The notes under the pieces are model-generated. The model searched no databases. It saw nothing but the letters and a program-made list of their open reading frames with translations, and had not been told where the DNA came from. From the NCBI GenBank assembly GCA_020809705.1, contig CP085829.1, positions 1,550,001-1,614,000 on the forward strand: a stretch of 64,000 nt of DNA, given 5' to 3'. Of this stretch, positions 45,594-57,561 are shown piece by piece; the first letter of the stretch is position 1; the number at the start of each line of letters is the position of its first letter. Made by a program: the position numbers and the translations under genes. The DNA comes from Calonectria ilicicola. Lineage: Eukaryota; Ascomycota; Sordariomycetes; Hypocreales; Nectriaceae.

Positions 45594-46974
45594 ATGGCCC
45601 AAGACCAAGACCAGCATCACGCCCTCGTTTTTGGCGCTACCGGCTTACTGGGCTGGGCCGTTGTGGACCAGCTCCTCGCTGGGGCCTCCCCCGCACCATC
45701 TCCAAACGCCCCGGCGCCCTCATTCGCCAGCGTCACCGCCCTCAGTAATCGCCCCATCCCCGCCGAGCACTCGTTCTGGCCCACGACACCGGGCCATGGG
45801 ACTCCAGAGCTGTACCACGTTTCCGGGGTCAACCTGCAACACGATGCTCTAACCGACCAATTGCGCGACAGCGTCGCCAACATCCATCTCATCACCCATG
45901 CATTCTACTTTGGTTCGTTCCCCTCCCCCCTCCCCTCCTCTCCCCGCAAAACCCCATACATTAGACATTAGAACTCACACTAACCAACTGTCCATTCACA
46001 CACAGTCTTCTCCCCCTTTGACAAAGATCATCGACGGGAATGTGAGCTTAATTGTGACATGCTACGCAGGGTTGTAGCTGCGCTCAACGCGCTTGCCCCT
46101 CGCCTCAAGTCAATTGTCTATCCTGGTGGAACAAGAGTCGGTAGCCAATCAACCCCATTTGCACACCTAGCAACCATACTAACTACTTTTTAAACTTCAG
46201 GGATATGGCATCTATGTCCCCAATGGCACATTCACTGCCCCGCTCGAGGAGTCTATGGCCGACAACTTGCCAGCTGACTACGCTCAGACGGTCGCCTATC
46301 CATGGTTCCGCCAAATTCTGACTACTGCGTCTCATGGAAAGGGCTGGACATGGTCCGAGGTCTGTCCCGACGCCGTGGTAGGCTTCAGCCCTATCGGCTC
46401 CAACTTTTCGCTTGCGCTACACTGGGCCCAGTATCTCTCCCTGTACGCGCACAACCACGGTGTCACCGCAACTGAGACACTTGCCGAGACCAAGGTGGAG
46501 GTGCCGTTTCCAGGTAACGAAAAGGCCTATGATGCGCTGTTTACTCCCGTTTCGTCCAAGACACTTGGCAGGATCGCCATCCACGCCGCACTGAACCCGG
46601 AGAAGTGCGGTGGCAAAGTCATCAACATGCTTGATTCCGCTGAACCAACCACCTTTCGCCAACTATGGCCATCGATTGCCGCCTGGTTTGGTCTTGTAGG
46701 CGTGGGTCCATCCGCTGATACTTCTCTCAAACCCCCAGGAGAGTACATTGAGGAACACAGGCACATCTTTGAACAGAATAATCTTCCCAGGGCGCTATCG
46801 GCCGGTGTGGGAACAGGACACAAGCAACTCGACAGCGTAGGTTCGTGGTTGACTTTTGACAGGCAGCTGAGTGCCAAGCGTCTCCGTGAAGTTGGCTTCA
46901 AGGAGGACAATCCACCGATTGAGGGGTGGAAGGAGGCCTTTGAGAAGCTTCGGCTCGCTGGCATAATATTTTGA
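45594..46974 (+). CDS. PRISE-type NAD(P)H-dependent reductase (progesterone 5-beta-reductase/iridoid synthase-like SDR)
   Basis: Three exons (45594-45912, 46006-46136, 46201-46974) sum to 407 aa. This extended SDR has a Rossmann start HALVFGATGLLGWAVVDQLL, in the PRISE family variant of GxxGxxG. SVANIHLITHAFYF, LNALAPRLKSIVYPGGTR and WTWSEVCPDAVVGFSP resemble the SirQ/GsfE-like fungal proteins I associate with this group. Members reduce activated C=C bonds or catalyse related steps, but the substrate here cannot be inferred. First-intron donor (GTTCGT) is weak; alternatives were not better. A single gene, with no cluster partners in the immediate 2 kb. Confidence 0.72.
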
Positions 46975-47259
46975 TGTTATGCGCATGCCAGGTCTTGCAA
47001 CAAAATAGTAAAAAAGGGGCAGTTTCTTGTTTGGATACATCAATTTTCAGCTCAAAATTGTCTTTTCCAACCAGAGCACTCAGTTGGCTCTAGGGTAGTG
47101 GCCCCACACTAGAACAGGCCGCCGAATACAATCCTCGACCTTTTCCCACCGTTTCCTAGCTGCTAGGTAAATGAATGAGCATCATGGGGATAAAATAAAA
47201 AAGGAAAATAATCCAGAGATAATCTTTTTCTAATTGATTACGGGATCGCTTAGTCAACG

Positions 47260-47351
47260 GGCAGAGTGGCCGAGTGGTTAAGGCGTTGCACTTGAACACC
47301 CTTAGAGATGCAATACGTTCGCGTTCGCAAGTTCGAATCTTGTCTCTGTCG
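47260..47351 (+). tRNA. tRNA-Ser (anticodon TGA) with a short intron
   Basis: A class II tRNA cloverleaf. The acceptor stem is GGCAGAG/CTCTGTC with one G-T wobble, the D-arm is TGGCCGAGTGGTTAAGGC, and the anticodon arm is TTGCA/TGCAA with loop CTTGAA-A, which puts TGA as anticodon. An 11-nt insertion (CACCCTTAGAG) sits 3' of position 37, the normal site for fungal tRNA introns. A variable-arm hairpin ACG-TTCG-CGT and a T-arm CAAG-TTCGAAT-CTTG follow. A T-run (Pol III terminator) begins near 47380. Length fits 81 nt plus intron. Confidence 0.85.
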
Positions 47352-47377
47352 AACCTACCTGTAAAAGGTAGACTGGC

Positions 47378-47395
47378 TATTTTTTTTCTTTTTAA
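47378..47395 (+). terminator. Pol III-type T-run after the tRNA
   Basis: A run of eight or more T shortly downstream of the tRNA-Ser, typical for RNA polymerase III termination. Confidence 0.55.
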
Positions 47396-47754
47396 ATTTC
47401 GTAATTGTCGCGGAGCCCCTGGCAGGAATCATGATTGGGCCTGCGTTTTGGTTTTGTAATTAGACCAGAATGTATGTACATATTTATAGTTGGGCTATCA
47501 AATTAACATTCAAAGCAATTTAGCTTGACGATGTGGAGACTTTGTATGCATGAAGCTCTGACAAACTCGGTGTCTAGAGTAACCAAGTTGTCCCAGAACT
47601 CCAATTTCGGGAGATTGGCAAGAATTAAAACGCTAACTCGTTCGAAAAAGTGACTTGATACTACTAAATTCTACTAAAACAAGCTCTCTGCGGTCTCTTG
47701 AAACCCCCTAAAATATCACCAAAAATCTGTGCAAAGTATGCTAGCGTTCTACTG

Positions 47755-47772
47755 GGGTTAGGGTTAGGGTTA
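47755..47772. repeat. Interstitial telomere-like repeat (GGGTTA x3)
   Basis: Three tandem copies of GGGTTA within single-copy sequence. The adjoining ACTGGGgTTA/TAACCCAGT can form a small hairpin. A second such run is at 62061-62076. Confidence 0.8.
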
Positions 47773-49630
47773 TGAATTAGTAACCCAGTCCACCTTCAAT
47801 GTCATACGGTCTGCTACCAGATACGCACAGTTGAGGGCTTGATACTTGGTACTCGCATCCTCTCAGTCTTATATAGATGTAAAAGAAGTGTGATAGTGTA
47901 TTTTCTCATAGTCAGTTGATCTGAGTAATCTTTGCTGGTTGGCATGGCTGGCTAGCCATACCAGTCCAGCTGGCGGTGGCTGCCTTGCGCACTTATGGCT
48001 TCAAGAGTGGCTTGGAGGACCGGGTGAGTTGTACAAATTGGGCACTTGCCTGCGGCTTCAATTTTGGCAAATATTTCAGTTATTTGATGAAGTGGCGTCA
48101 GGGTTGGTCATCGCCCGCAGGCAATGTTAGAGCCAACGTGGCAGTCTTACATTGGCTATAAATGTGCAGATGCAGTCATGTTGCCTGGGAATAGCCTTAC
48201 TCTGCCTTGCGGTTTTTCTTTCACCGCTGGCAGACGCAGGCTAGATAACTACTTGATTGACATCGCCGCGACTTAAAATATCACGCATATGGAGATATTC
48301 ATGTCCTTTGCCTGCTGCACAGGGATCCGGGGGGATGCTGGCCAGGAAGAACCGTGCTTGATCTTCTGGGTAGGTGATGAACTGTTTGTGGGATATTCTA
48401 AATGAGCGTTCTTGCACAACTTGCAACTTTCTCCTGTTATAATACATTAGCGTCCAATAGGGCTCTTGAATAGGGTTTCACATGCCAATCTTGATTGTAG
48501 TGGAACGTGGTATTATTGCATTTTGGGGCCTTAACTTCGCCGTGCTATCAATAAATTAATTACGAGCATTGTGTGGCTTGAGTCTCAGCCTGCTTTTTGC
48601 TCTCGTATTTGGCTGCGAGCAACTCATCCTAAATTGTTAGGGTTGGGTTATTGTATCCAAGTTCATCTGTTGGTGAGGGCACCTGGATTCATGATGAGAT
48701 TGCGGCAAAAAAGGCGATGCAACAACAGGTTCTGTTAGCCCAACTGCCCACTGTCCAGTTGCTTCCCAGTCCTGCCCCGCGTGCCCTGCCCGTCCATCCT
48801 CATGCATCCATCCTCAGCCGCAATCCTGTGCGCTAAATTCGAGCCAACAGAAGCAAAATGGCAAGGCCGTAGTCCATCAAGCCTGATAAATCCTCGTATT
48901 TTTCCCGCTAATGCGTGACAATGCAGTTTTGGCGGTAGGATCGGCACATTCACCCGATCGCGTTCCACAGCCCCAGATCGCTCGATTCTCTCGTCTAAAA
49001 AAAGGAAAAAAGGGAATGAGCTTATTTAACATCCAATAACCCCGGGGATTCCCTCGGGATGCTGATGCTCCAGGCTCATTGCACCACCAGGTTGGAGCAT
49101 CTTGGCCTCAGCCTGGAAATAAGCAAAGCAGCGCCACTGAATGCGACGGAGACCACACATGGCGCCGCCTCTGATCGCGTAAGCACTAGCATGCGAGAGG
49201 ATAGTTGAGGCGCCCTGCCGTGAGATCCTTCCTGCTGGGAAGACCCGGGTAAGCTTGAACGGTAAGCTTCTATTGTAAGCAAAAGATCATAAGTTTTTTT
49301 ATTCAACTCAAATCCTTATTAACGAAAGCAATGGTTAAAAGGAATATCTCGGTGACCGAACAAACAGTGGAATACCAAATAATGGCCTGGATCGGGCCTT
49401 GAGAGCTTGGGTGGAAGCTGATTTGGTGGCGCAAGCCGGGATTAGGGATCGTTGTAAGACATACAGTTAATTCAGCTGTGCATCGCATATCACCTGCGTC
49501 ATTGCACATCTCTGCTGCAACCCGCAGCCGCGAAAAAACTGCTATAAGATGATCAGATCGGCAGCTTTGTGTTTCAATGAGTTTCTTGGGACTGCAACAA
49601 CCAACTCTCGTCTCGCACACCATCGCCGCC

Positions 49631-50932
49631 ATGCAGATCTCGCTCGCAGTCCTCCTCAGCCTTGTAGGAACATCCCTGGCAGCTCCTCAGAAGTCTGCCA
49701 CTGATAACCTGCAAGACCTGACAAAGCAGGCAATCAAGGCTTTGAAGAGTGATACCTATGGCAATTCGAGCAAATGCTCCATGTCCAACGCATACGTGCG
49801 CCGGGACTGGTAGGCTTCCTCGCTCCAAAATGCATAGAACGCGCCGCTGACCTTTATTGTAGGAAACATTTTTCTAAGAAAGAAAGGAGAAATTACATAG
49901 ATGCTGTGCTATGTCTAATGACGGCGCCGTCTAAAGCAGATCCCTCATTTGCTCCTGGCGCTGTCTCTCGATACGATGATTTTCTCGCAGTTCATCTCAA
50001 TCAAACCCAGTCCATTCACGCCACTGTGAGTGTGCTAGAACACTTCCTATGCGTTGTTGCTAATCAGTTGACTTAGGGAAATTTCTTGACATGGCACCGC
50101 TATTTTCTCTACACCTATGAGACTACACTGAGAGAGGAGTGTGGTTACAAGGGCTACCAGCCGTACTGGAACTGGTTTGATGGGTCTGACTTTTCTAAGT
50201 CTACAGTCTTTGACGGAAGTGAAACCAGTATGGGTGGCGATGGTGCCTTCTTTGCTCATAACGGTACCATGGCCGGTGTTAAAAACATCCCGATCCCTCC
50301 AGGTAAGGGCGGTGGCTGCATCAAGGACGGCCCTTTCGTCAAGTAAGTAGGATTGATTGAACATGTCTTTGACACAAAATAGCTGCTAACTACTGAGAAG
50401 CATTCTAGCCCATCTTGGGCCGGTTAATCCTGCAATGGACGGCATGACTCCCAGCCCTACTGGGCCATTGGGACCAAACCCCCGTTGCCGCCGACGTGAT
50501 CTCAGCAAATACGCCATTGATAGGTGGATGACGGCCACTAACCTCCTCAACATTACTGTTGGCGATGCCTCTGGAACCATAAAAGCCTTCCAGAGTGAAC
50601 TGCAAGGTCGCTTTCCTGACCAATTCCTCGGCATGCACGCTGCTGGCCATCTCACCATGGGCGGTGACTCTGCAGATCTTTATTCGTCACCTAACGACCC
50701 TATGTTTTACCTCCACCATGCCATGGTCGATTATGTATACTGGATTTGGCAGGCACTGCACCCCACTGTGGCCAAAGACATTTATGGCACTATTACTCTG
50801 GGAAACAACCCGCCAAGTAGGGATGCCCTGAAGACTGACCTACTAAACATGGGTGTCAATGGGCCACCGATTCAGATAGTTGATACTCTTGATACGCTTG
50901 GCAACACACCTTTCTGTTATATCTACCTGTAG
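49631..50932 (+). CDS. Secreted short tyrosinase/catechol-oxidase-like copper enzyme
   Basis: Four exons (49631-49809, 49863-50025, 50077-50342, 50398-50932) sum to 380 aa. An N-terminal signal peptide is clear (MQISLAVLLSLVGTSLAAPQ), so the product is exported. Copper A histidines are in AVHLNQTQSIHAT and FLTWHRYF; copper B histidines in MHAAGH and FYLHHAMVDYVYW. The length matches short extracellular fungal tyrosinases, which lack the long C-terminal inhibitory domain, and no such domain is coded. Reaction: oxidation of phenols or catechols to quinones. The last intron uses the CTGAG acceptor at 50397, which gives the needed frame; the CTGAGAAG site three bases on does not. No melanin or pigment partner genes lie nearby. 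Confidence 0.88.
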
Positions 50933-51550
50933 ATTTTGAAGGAAAGTATTGGATGGACAAAGGTCTTGAGTGCGCCAGGTGGGATTCTATTCGCACGGAA
51001 GCAAATTGCTAGTTACACATAAAAATAATTTAATTAAAATATTATTTCTTCACCAACTTTATCTTACGAAAATGTCTGCTATGTAGGACTCTACCCCTTC
51101 ATATTCATCCATTAATCGACCTTATCGGCTCACGATGTGTACATATGCCATTCTCTCTGGCTAGAGATGTTGGTCATGCTTAAATTACACAAAGTACTAT
51201 AATTGATCACTATAAAAGAACCGTTACAACGAGATTTTGTCCAACATCAATCCCGACAACTTAAAGACGCAGAGAAAATTAGTCCACAGCTGAGAATTTC
51301 GCTAGGACACTTTCAGTGGCCACTTTAATGGTCCAGACCATTGACTTCCCCACCAGGCATCGATGGTGTCCACTCGCAAGACATCCTTATGGTCATGGCT
51401 GAGTTAGCGCTTCAATAGTCTAGGATCTAGGTGCTAGACCGCTTCGGTGGAGATAACAGAAATAAAATCGTGGCTACTGCTTGACATCAATGTCCTCTCA
51501 TCCTCAATCTGTTGACTTTGCGACACTTCCTTCACTTGTGTGCGAAGAAA
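50933..51550. other. Intergenic spacer
   Basis: 618 bp between the tyrosinase and the Thr-rich secreted protein. No gene seen. Confidence 0.4.
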
Positions 51551-53057
51551 ATGCGGGCTGGAAAACTACTTGTTCTTTGGGCCGTGGCCTACACTCCCTC
51601 CGTGGCTTGCAAAGCCTCATCGCCCCAATGCAAATATATTTCCAGTCAGGATGCGAAAGAATGTCGTAATCTTATTGGTATTCAACCCGTCCATCAACGA
51701 ATTTTTTTTCTTCAGTATAATACTAAGATTTTGGGCCCCTTTCCAGCTGCACAAGGTATCCAAATCTCGACGTGTCAAGCCCCTCCAGCTATCACCACCA
51801 CAACTACCACGATCCGCCCCACCACCGCTGTGACCAGAACAATTCCGTTATATACAGTCACCAAAAAGGTTTACACGACCATACAAAAACCAGGAAATGC
51901 GTAAGCTATTGCCTTGATATTTCGGCTCACGTATGATCCAATCATTGACTTTCCCAGTGTACCCAAGCCAACGACCACCCACACAACTACCCTTACAAGC
52001 ATCAAACTTGAGACTAAAACTCACACGACGAAGTCGACAAAGATATCCGTTATTTTATCGACTAAGATAAAAACCGAAACTAGCTCTACTACTTTGTAAA
52101 CCAGCCGAAAAAAAATTCTAAGATCTTTTCCACCTGTCCTAACAACATATTCTAGCACACCCACCACGACTGAGTCAGCTCCATGGGAACCCACCATCTG
52201 CGTCGGTAAAAAGCGCAGTCTTCTAAACCGAAGTGCCAGAATTGCAAATCTGCCGTCCGAATGCTGTGCGTTTCTAGAATGCTAATTGTGGTTGTATTGA
52301 CACTGACATGTATATTTTAGCATGCTTACTTACCACGACGAAGCCACCGCTATCTACAAAGACAGTTACTGCTACTGTCAAGAGACCACCTGTCGTTGAA
52401 ACCATTCAGAAGAAGGGATACGGTACCTCAACTGTTATACAAACTGTAACCATCGCTGGGTATGCAGATAGGAAAGCCCCGGCAGGGTTAGAAACTACCA
52501 AGACAGTCACTAAAACCGAGACGCGGACTAATTATCTCACAACTACAATATTTGAGGAGCAGATCACAACCTCGACGAAAACTGAAGCTTCTATAATCAC
52601 AAATACCGTCACTGCTGCAACCCAAACTGTTACGGAGACCGGTGGACCATGTGATGTCGTTCAAGCCAGGAATCTGGGCCCGGCACTGAAATCATCCGAC
52701 TCTGTCGCTGCCCAAGAGGGCAGCAGCGATCTTAAAACATGCTGCGAAACTTGCTACGGGAACTTAAACTGCGTCTATTTCGAATACAAAACAGACCCTG
52801 CTCCTGCTTGCACCATCTACTACATCAAAGAAGATGTAGAAGAATTTCAATGCCCGAGTCTTAACCCTACACAATGCCCTAGGGGATCTTTTCTAATCGA
52901 TTGGCAAACCCCGAAAGATTTATCTCGCAACCAATATGCCGGACCCTGTATAGTTCAGTGAGTACTTCATTTTTGTGCAATACCAAGGAGGCTTGATTCC
53001 ACTCCCGAAATCTGAGTGCTACTAACGCAACATTACAGTCAGGGGATCAATTTTTGA
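51551..53057 (+). CDS. Secreted Thr/Ser-rich protein with a cysteine-rich C-terminal domain
   Basis: Five exons (51551-51900, 51958-52095, 52156-52265, 52321-52957, 53039-53057) sum to 417 aa. It begins with a signal peptide (MRAGKLLVLWAVAYTPSVAC). The middle is dominated by Thr-rich repeats (TTTTTTIRPTTAVTRT, TKTVTATVKRP) suited to O-mannosylation. The C-terminal ~100 residues form a cysteine-rich module with CDVVQARN, CCETCYGNLNCVYFEY, CTIYY and CIVH, reminiscent of PAN/Apple-like domains in fungal wall or adhesion proteins. No GPI-like tail is seen. Splice phases agree at every junction, but introns 3 and 5 are the least certain. Likely wall-associated or extracellular; function unknown. 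It lies 0.6 kb after the tyrosinase in the same orientation. Confidence 0.65.
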
Positions 53058-55611
53058 TGGCAGCTATGATCTGTTGGTTTATTTCTGGATGGAATATCGT
53101 GCGTGGAATTGGAATGTTGATGCAATGTTTTGATCGATTCAGGCTGTTTTAGATAGAGTGTTTTCACCATGCTGATTTTTTTTCAATTCGCTCTGGGCCC
53201 CAAGTATACTTAATCCTATCTACTAACATAAACCACGACACTAAATTGAGGCACTATTAAAGATAGCTACAATTCAAGCCTCCGTCCACAGCAGCCGAGA
53301 CCATTTTCAGCTTCGCCATGTCTCATCAAGCGGCTTTAATTGGTTAAGCTATCTCACATTTGTACTAGGTATCCAAAGTATTGCAGGCTTGAGCCCAGTC
53401 TATTCCATTTCCCCAAAATTGTGGCATCACACTAATAAGGAAGCTTCCGTAAAACGAAGTTTGAGGCAACACTCTAAAACCACACACATGCTCTTCAAAT
53501 ATCTTCCAGGAAATCTCTTCTGCATTGGACTGGTTGTATGAGAAACTACTTTTCCTTTTTTTCCTTTTTTTTTTTCATGGTAGACCCAATTCAACTTTAA
53601 TCTCATTCTGTAGCCTAAAACATATTCAAGATGACTAATCGATCGCGGTGACTTATGAAAGAATTGGATGATAGAGGTAAAGATCTACTGTGCGGGTTTT
53701 TCCCGGAGCCTATCAACTATGGGATATTCCATCTTCAAGACACTCTGGAATGGCCACCAGGCACATCTTACAAAAGCGGTGCCTTTGGGCATGAGATGAA
53801 AATTATGCTGAAACTGTTCATTTACAACACCGCAAATAGCTTTATTACTCGGATTTGGCATCCTATCTCTTCCAGCGAATCGGTCAGTCCAACCGAGATG
53901 CTAACTTCTTGACTCAAAGTCAATTGACTCCACGTTTGCTTCACTCGGATGCAATTTGTCTCAATGTCTTTGCCACAGCCTAGTCTTCAGGATTGGCATT
54001 AAAATACATTTCAAAAATGACGGAATATCTTCTTCAACCCCCTAAACCTAAGGGTCCACGGGACACCGAAGTCGCCATGATGAGTGTTCAAGATCCTGAG
54101 AAATTCAAGGGCGTTACTCGAAATTGAGCCATAAAGTACGCAAAAGCTCCAGATTAGACAACTGGCCACGTTGAATATTATGAGGAAGTCGCAAAGAGAA
54201 AAGATGAGGATATGTACATGCCCACTATACATCCATTCCTATGACATCAGTTATCTTGACCATGCCTGCTGCGCGCTGTGTATGGCGGAACCCTCATCAC
54301 ATTGTTGATAGCATTGCTCAATCAAGATTCGATATCCCACCTACTGTACTGGCACTGAAGGCAATAGGAGCATCTAAGAATGCGGGCGACGCTACACGAT
54401 GGAATGAGATCTAAGATTATTGACACTCCTTTATCTGAGGATCCGGAAAACAGCCATTGGCCCGTATAAGAACTGCTTCCAGTGGCTCACAGCCACAGCT
54501 CGCTATAGCATCTAGTGGCTTACAGCGGCTCGTAGCGGCCGCCGAAGGGTGCTAGCTACAGCCTACGGCAGCCACTAGCTAAGACAGTGAGAACCGTTAT
54601 TTCGGCAGTTGATCCTGAGAGCGCCACTTGAGAAGGCAAACCCGGCGGTTTCTTTATTGTCTCCTACTTTTGACTGTTTTGCTGACCGTCCATTCCCCCG
54701 ATACTCAAAACTGGGAACCAAACCCTCAGTGGTTACAATTGAGAGCACGGTTTGCTCTCATTTCGCGGGGACGAATTTAACCGAAAGCCTATTATTGAAA
54801 ATAGCCCGCAGCCCCTCAATTTAGAGTGCCTAAACCACCCCAGCATGTTTCAAGGTGCGCAGCACAACACTACAAAGAAAATATGATCTTGTGTGATGAA
54901 CATTCGAAAAATAGACGTTGGCCATTTTTATCATACTTATTGGGAGGATATTGGAGAGATATATGTCTATTCTTTTATAATTTCTTTATTTGATCATGCC
55001 ATATCTATGCTCGTTCAGTCGTATCGATGTCGTTTCCACTCTTTCTGGTGCACTGAGATGTTAGTTCCCATTTTTGTCTCCATCTACACTTTCCAATTGC
55101 CCAAGTTGCCTCTCTAACCCCGATACCCCTATTGTCTATGATATCATACGCTAGCAGTTTTGGGAAATTAGAACCCTCCAGGCTCTAGTCCATTATCAGT
55201 CTAGTTGCCTTTTTAGGCGCGAGGGCCGTGTTGAGAGTGCCCACTACAGTTGTCCGTTGCTTCTTATCCCCTGTTCCGTCACATTGGATTCTCCCTCCGC
55301 TCAGTCCACCTGCCAACAGGGATAGATGAGTGGGCAACCAGGATCAGGGCTAGTGGATTTCCACACGTCATATTGGATCAGAATAATAAAGTCCTGAGGC
55401 ATCTACTGTATCCACATAATATGCCGTCTATTTATGTTGCATCCTGGATCCGTCACTCGAGTTTTTGCTAATGACGCGTTTGGAGACTTGGCGAAACATA
55501 CAGACAGACACCCACACAACAATCTACTGCCACCCCTTGTCAAAGGATTCTAGCATTACCAGGATATCAAACCTAATCGGCAACCCCGCATTAAATTCCA
55601 ATACCTGAAAC
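53058..55611. other. Gene-poor stretch (~2.55 kb), possible degenerate elements
   Basis: No gene is supported. Around 54477-54590 there are iterated and inverted AGTGGCT(C/T)ACAGC-like motifs that look like a decayed repeat. An 85-codon frame at 53655-53912 has no recognisable feature. Confidence 0.45.
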
Positions 55612-57561
55612 ATGGAAGAAGAGCCTGACAGTATGGATGACCAGCGGATTCGGAAACACCATACTCGAAGCCGAGGTGGTTGTCTTACATGCAAAAAGCG
55701 ACACGTTCGATGTGACGGCAATCAACCAACCTGGTAAGAATACTTTTCCATTTCAGATGTGCAGGCGGGATACAAATGGATTTGGGAAAGGAATGCTGTT
55801 GTTTCATGTGCATGAACTAATCAATTTGAGTAGTGCGCGTTGTACTATGAGACGCATAGAATGTAGTTGGCCTTCTCTGAACCTTCCGCTGAGAGAGCGA
55901 AGAATCTCGTACCTTCCTGGAGAGCATAAACCTTGGCTAGTCTCTCAAGTCCAACCAGTCCCGTATAAATTGCCATCACGGTCAATTAAACCAGACCCTT
56001 TTGATACTTTGCCAATTGAAATGCCACTCGGTTCAATGGAGCTCTTAAGCTATTGTAGGTTGCAGAATTGTGGCGCCAACGATCTTGCCTATTAACTATT
56101 TCTATTTTAGTTCACCGACTAAACAACTACTATGATATTTCTTCTACCGCGAGAGACAAAGAGGTGTAAGTACATGCATACATATGTTATATTATTTGTT
56201 TTGCCTGATTAAGCCTTGATACTGTAGCCTTCGATTTATCGTTCAAAACCCGACCTCTATCCGACATACTCTACTGATCGCCGGCATGCATTATACATGG
56301 ATAACTGGAGACCTTGAAAAGCAATCCCTGACTGTCTTATGTCATAAGACCGAGGCAATCCGTCTCCTAAACAAAGAAATACAAGTCATGCAGTCAGTCG
56401 GAGATATATCCCTTGTCAAACATATAGCTAGTCTGTGTCTCTTAGAGGTGTGTTGTATCTGCTTTCAGCGTGCTTGGATTCTTTGACTAACATGACCTCA
56501 AGTGTGGCTATGGCAATTATCAGTCAGCTAACATGCACATTAATGCCTTAATAACTGTCCTCGAACATCATTTCATGTCCGTGAACAATGCAGAGATGGG
56601 GTTCAATGAGGAAATGGCGTTCCGATTTTTTGTATTGTAAGTGCGGTTCAATCTTGATTCATAGGATTTACTAATCTCAGTTACTAGAGCCTTCAATTAT
56701 GTGCATTACCTACGAAGTAGAATGCAAGAAAGCAAAGAGTTTCATGACTTGGTCAACAGAGGCCAAACACCAAAAATGTCGGACCTGTACAAACTGGTAC
56801 AAAAATTGCATACACAAGACATCGGATGTCTAAAACTCCAGCTTCAGGCCGTATCTATGTACCCGTTTTTCTACCCAAACTTCCCCTCAACCACCAAGAT
56901 ATACGTTACAGATGTGTCTGGTAGTGTAAATGCTTTAAGGTCTTTGACAGCGCTGGTTCAGTCTCCTACTAAGTTCGAAAATGTGGTCAAGAACCCAGGC
57001 TGGGCTTGGGATGAGGGGTCAATATCGCGGTCACAACTTGGCGTAATGAACGCTCATGTAGCATCTCTATTCAAGCCTAACAAAAAGCCAACCATAGATC
57101 CTCTATCTGGGCAACCCCTGACGACAACCTGGTTAAACTATGCAATCGCAATCGGGTTTTATCTACATAGGGTTTTACATGTTTGGAATGCGAACAAACC
57201 CATGGAGCAACGACTACTTCGGCTAGTTATGAAAATCTATTCACGGGCACTTCATCAAGAAATACACAGGTCAAACATGCATTGTTGCCCAGATCTATGG
57301 CTATGGGAGAATTTCGTGGTCGCTTACTATCTAGAAACCCACCAGCTAGACAGACACGATAGTACCCTGGTGGAGATTCAACATCATCTTGATGTTGCAA
57401 TTTGCCTCTGGAGTCAAACCTTTCATGTCACCAGTTGGGACGAGGCCCAAAAGCGGCTGATGAGAATCGCCTGGCCGACAAATCATCCTCAAGAAGTGTC
57501 GAAAATGGTTTGGACACGAGCGCTGGATTCTGGGAGGCGGAATAAATATCCGGTTGATTGA
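55612..57561 (+). CDS. Zn2Cys6 transcription factor
   Basis: Six exons (55612-55733, 55834-56054, 56111-56165, 56228-56447, 56503-56636, 56688-57561) sum to 541 aa. The zinc cluster CLTCKKRHVRC is split by the first intron, continuing as CARCTMRRIEC, with spacing C-x2-C-x6-C-x6-C-x2-C-x6-C. The acceptor at 55831-55833 was chosen because the earlier AG gives a CxxxC. The rest is the fungal-specific TF regulatory domain: FIVQNPTSIRHTLLIAGMHYTW, then FRFFVLAFNYVHYLRSRM and a C-terminal arm with LVMKIYSRALHQEI. The gene is isolated, with 2 kb of apparently empty sequence on each side, so no target is suggested by context. Confidence 0.85.

Larger units (their letters stand above)
46975..49630. 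other. Gene-poor stretch with tRNA-Ser and a telomere-like motif
   Basis: 2.7 kb. Besides the tRNA at 47260-47351 and the TTAGGG-like run at 47755-47772, only short frames occur; a 68-codon minus-strand frame at 48241-48447 looks somewhat protein-like but has no partner exons I can identify. Confidence 0.45.

Noticed and set aside
48241..48447. 68-codon minus-strand frame with protein-like composition
   Set aside because: No start context, partner exons or recognised motif; may be a relic exon but cannot be supported.
53655..53912. 85-codon plus-strand frame
   Set aside because: No recognisable motif and no splice partners in a gene-poor, repeat-bearing region.
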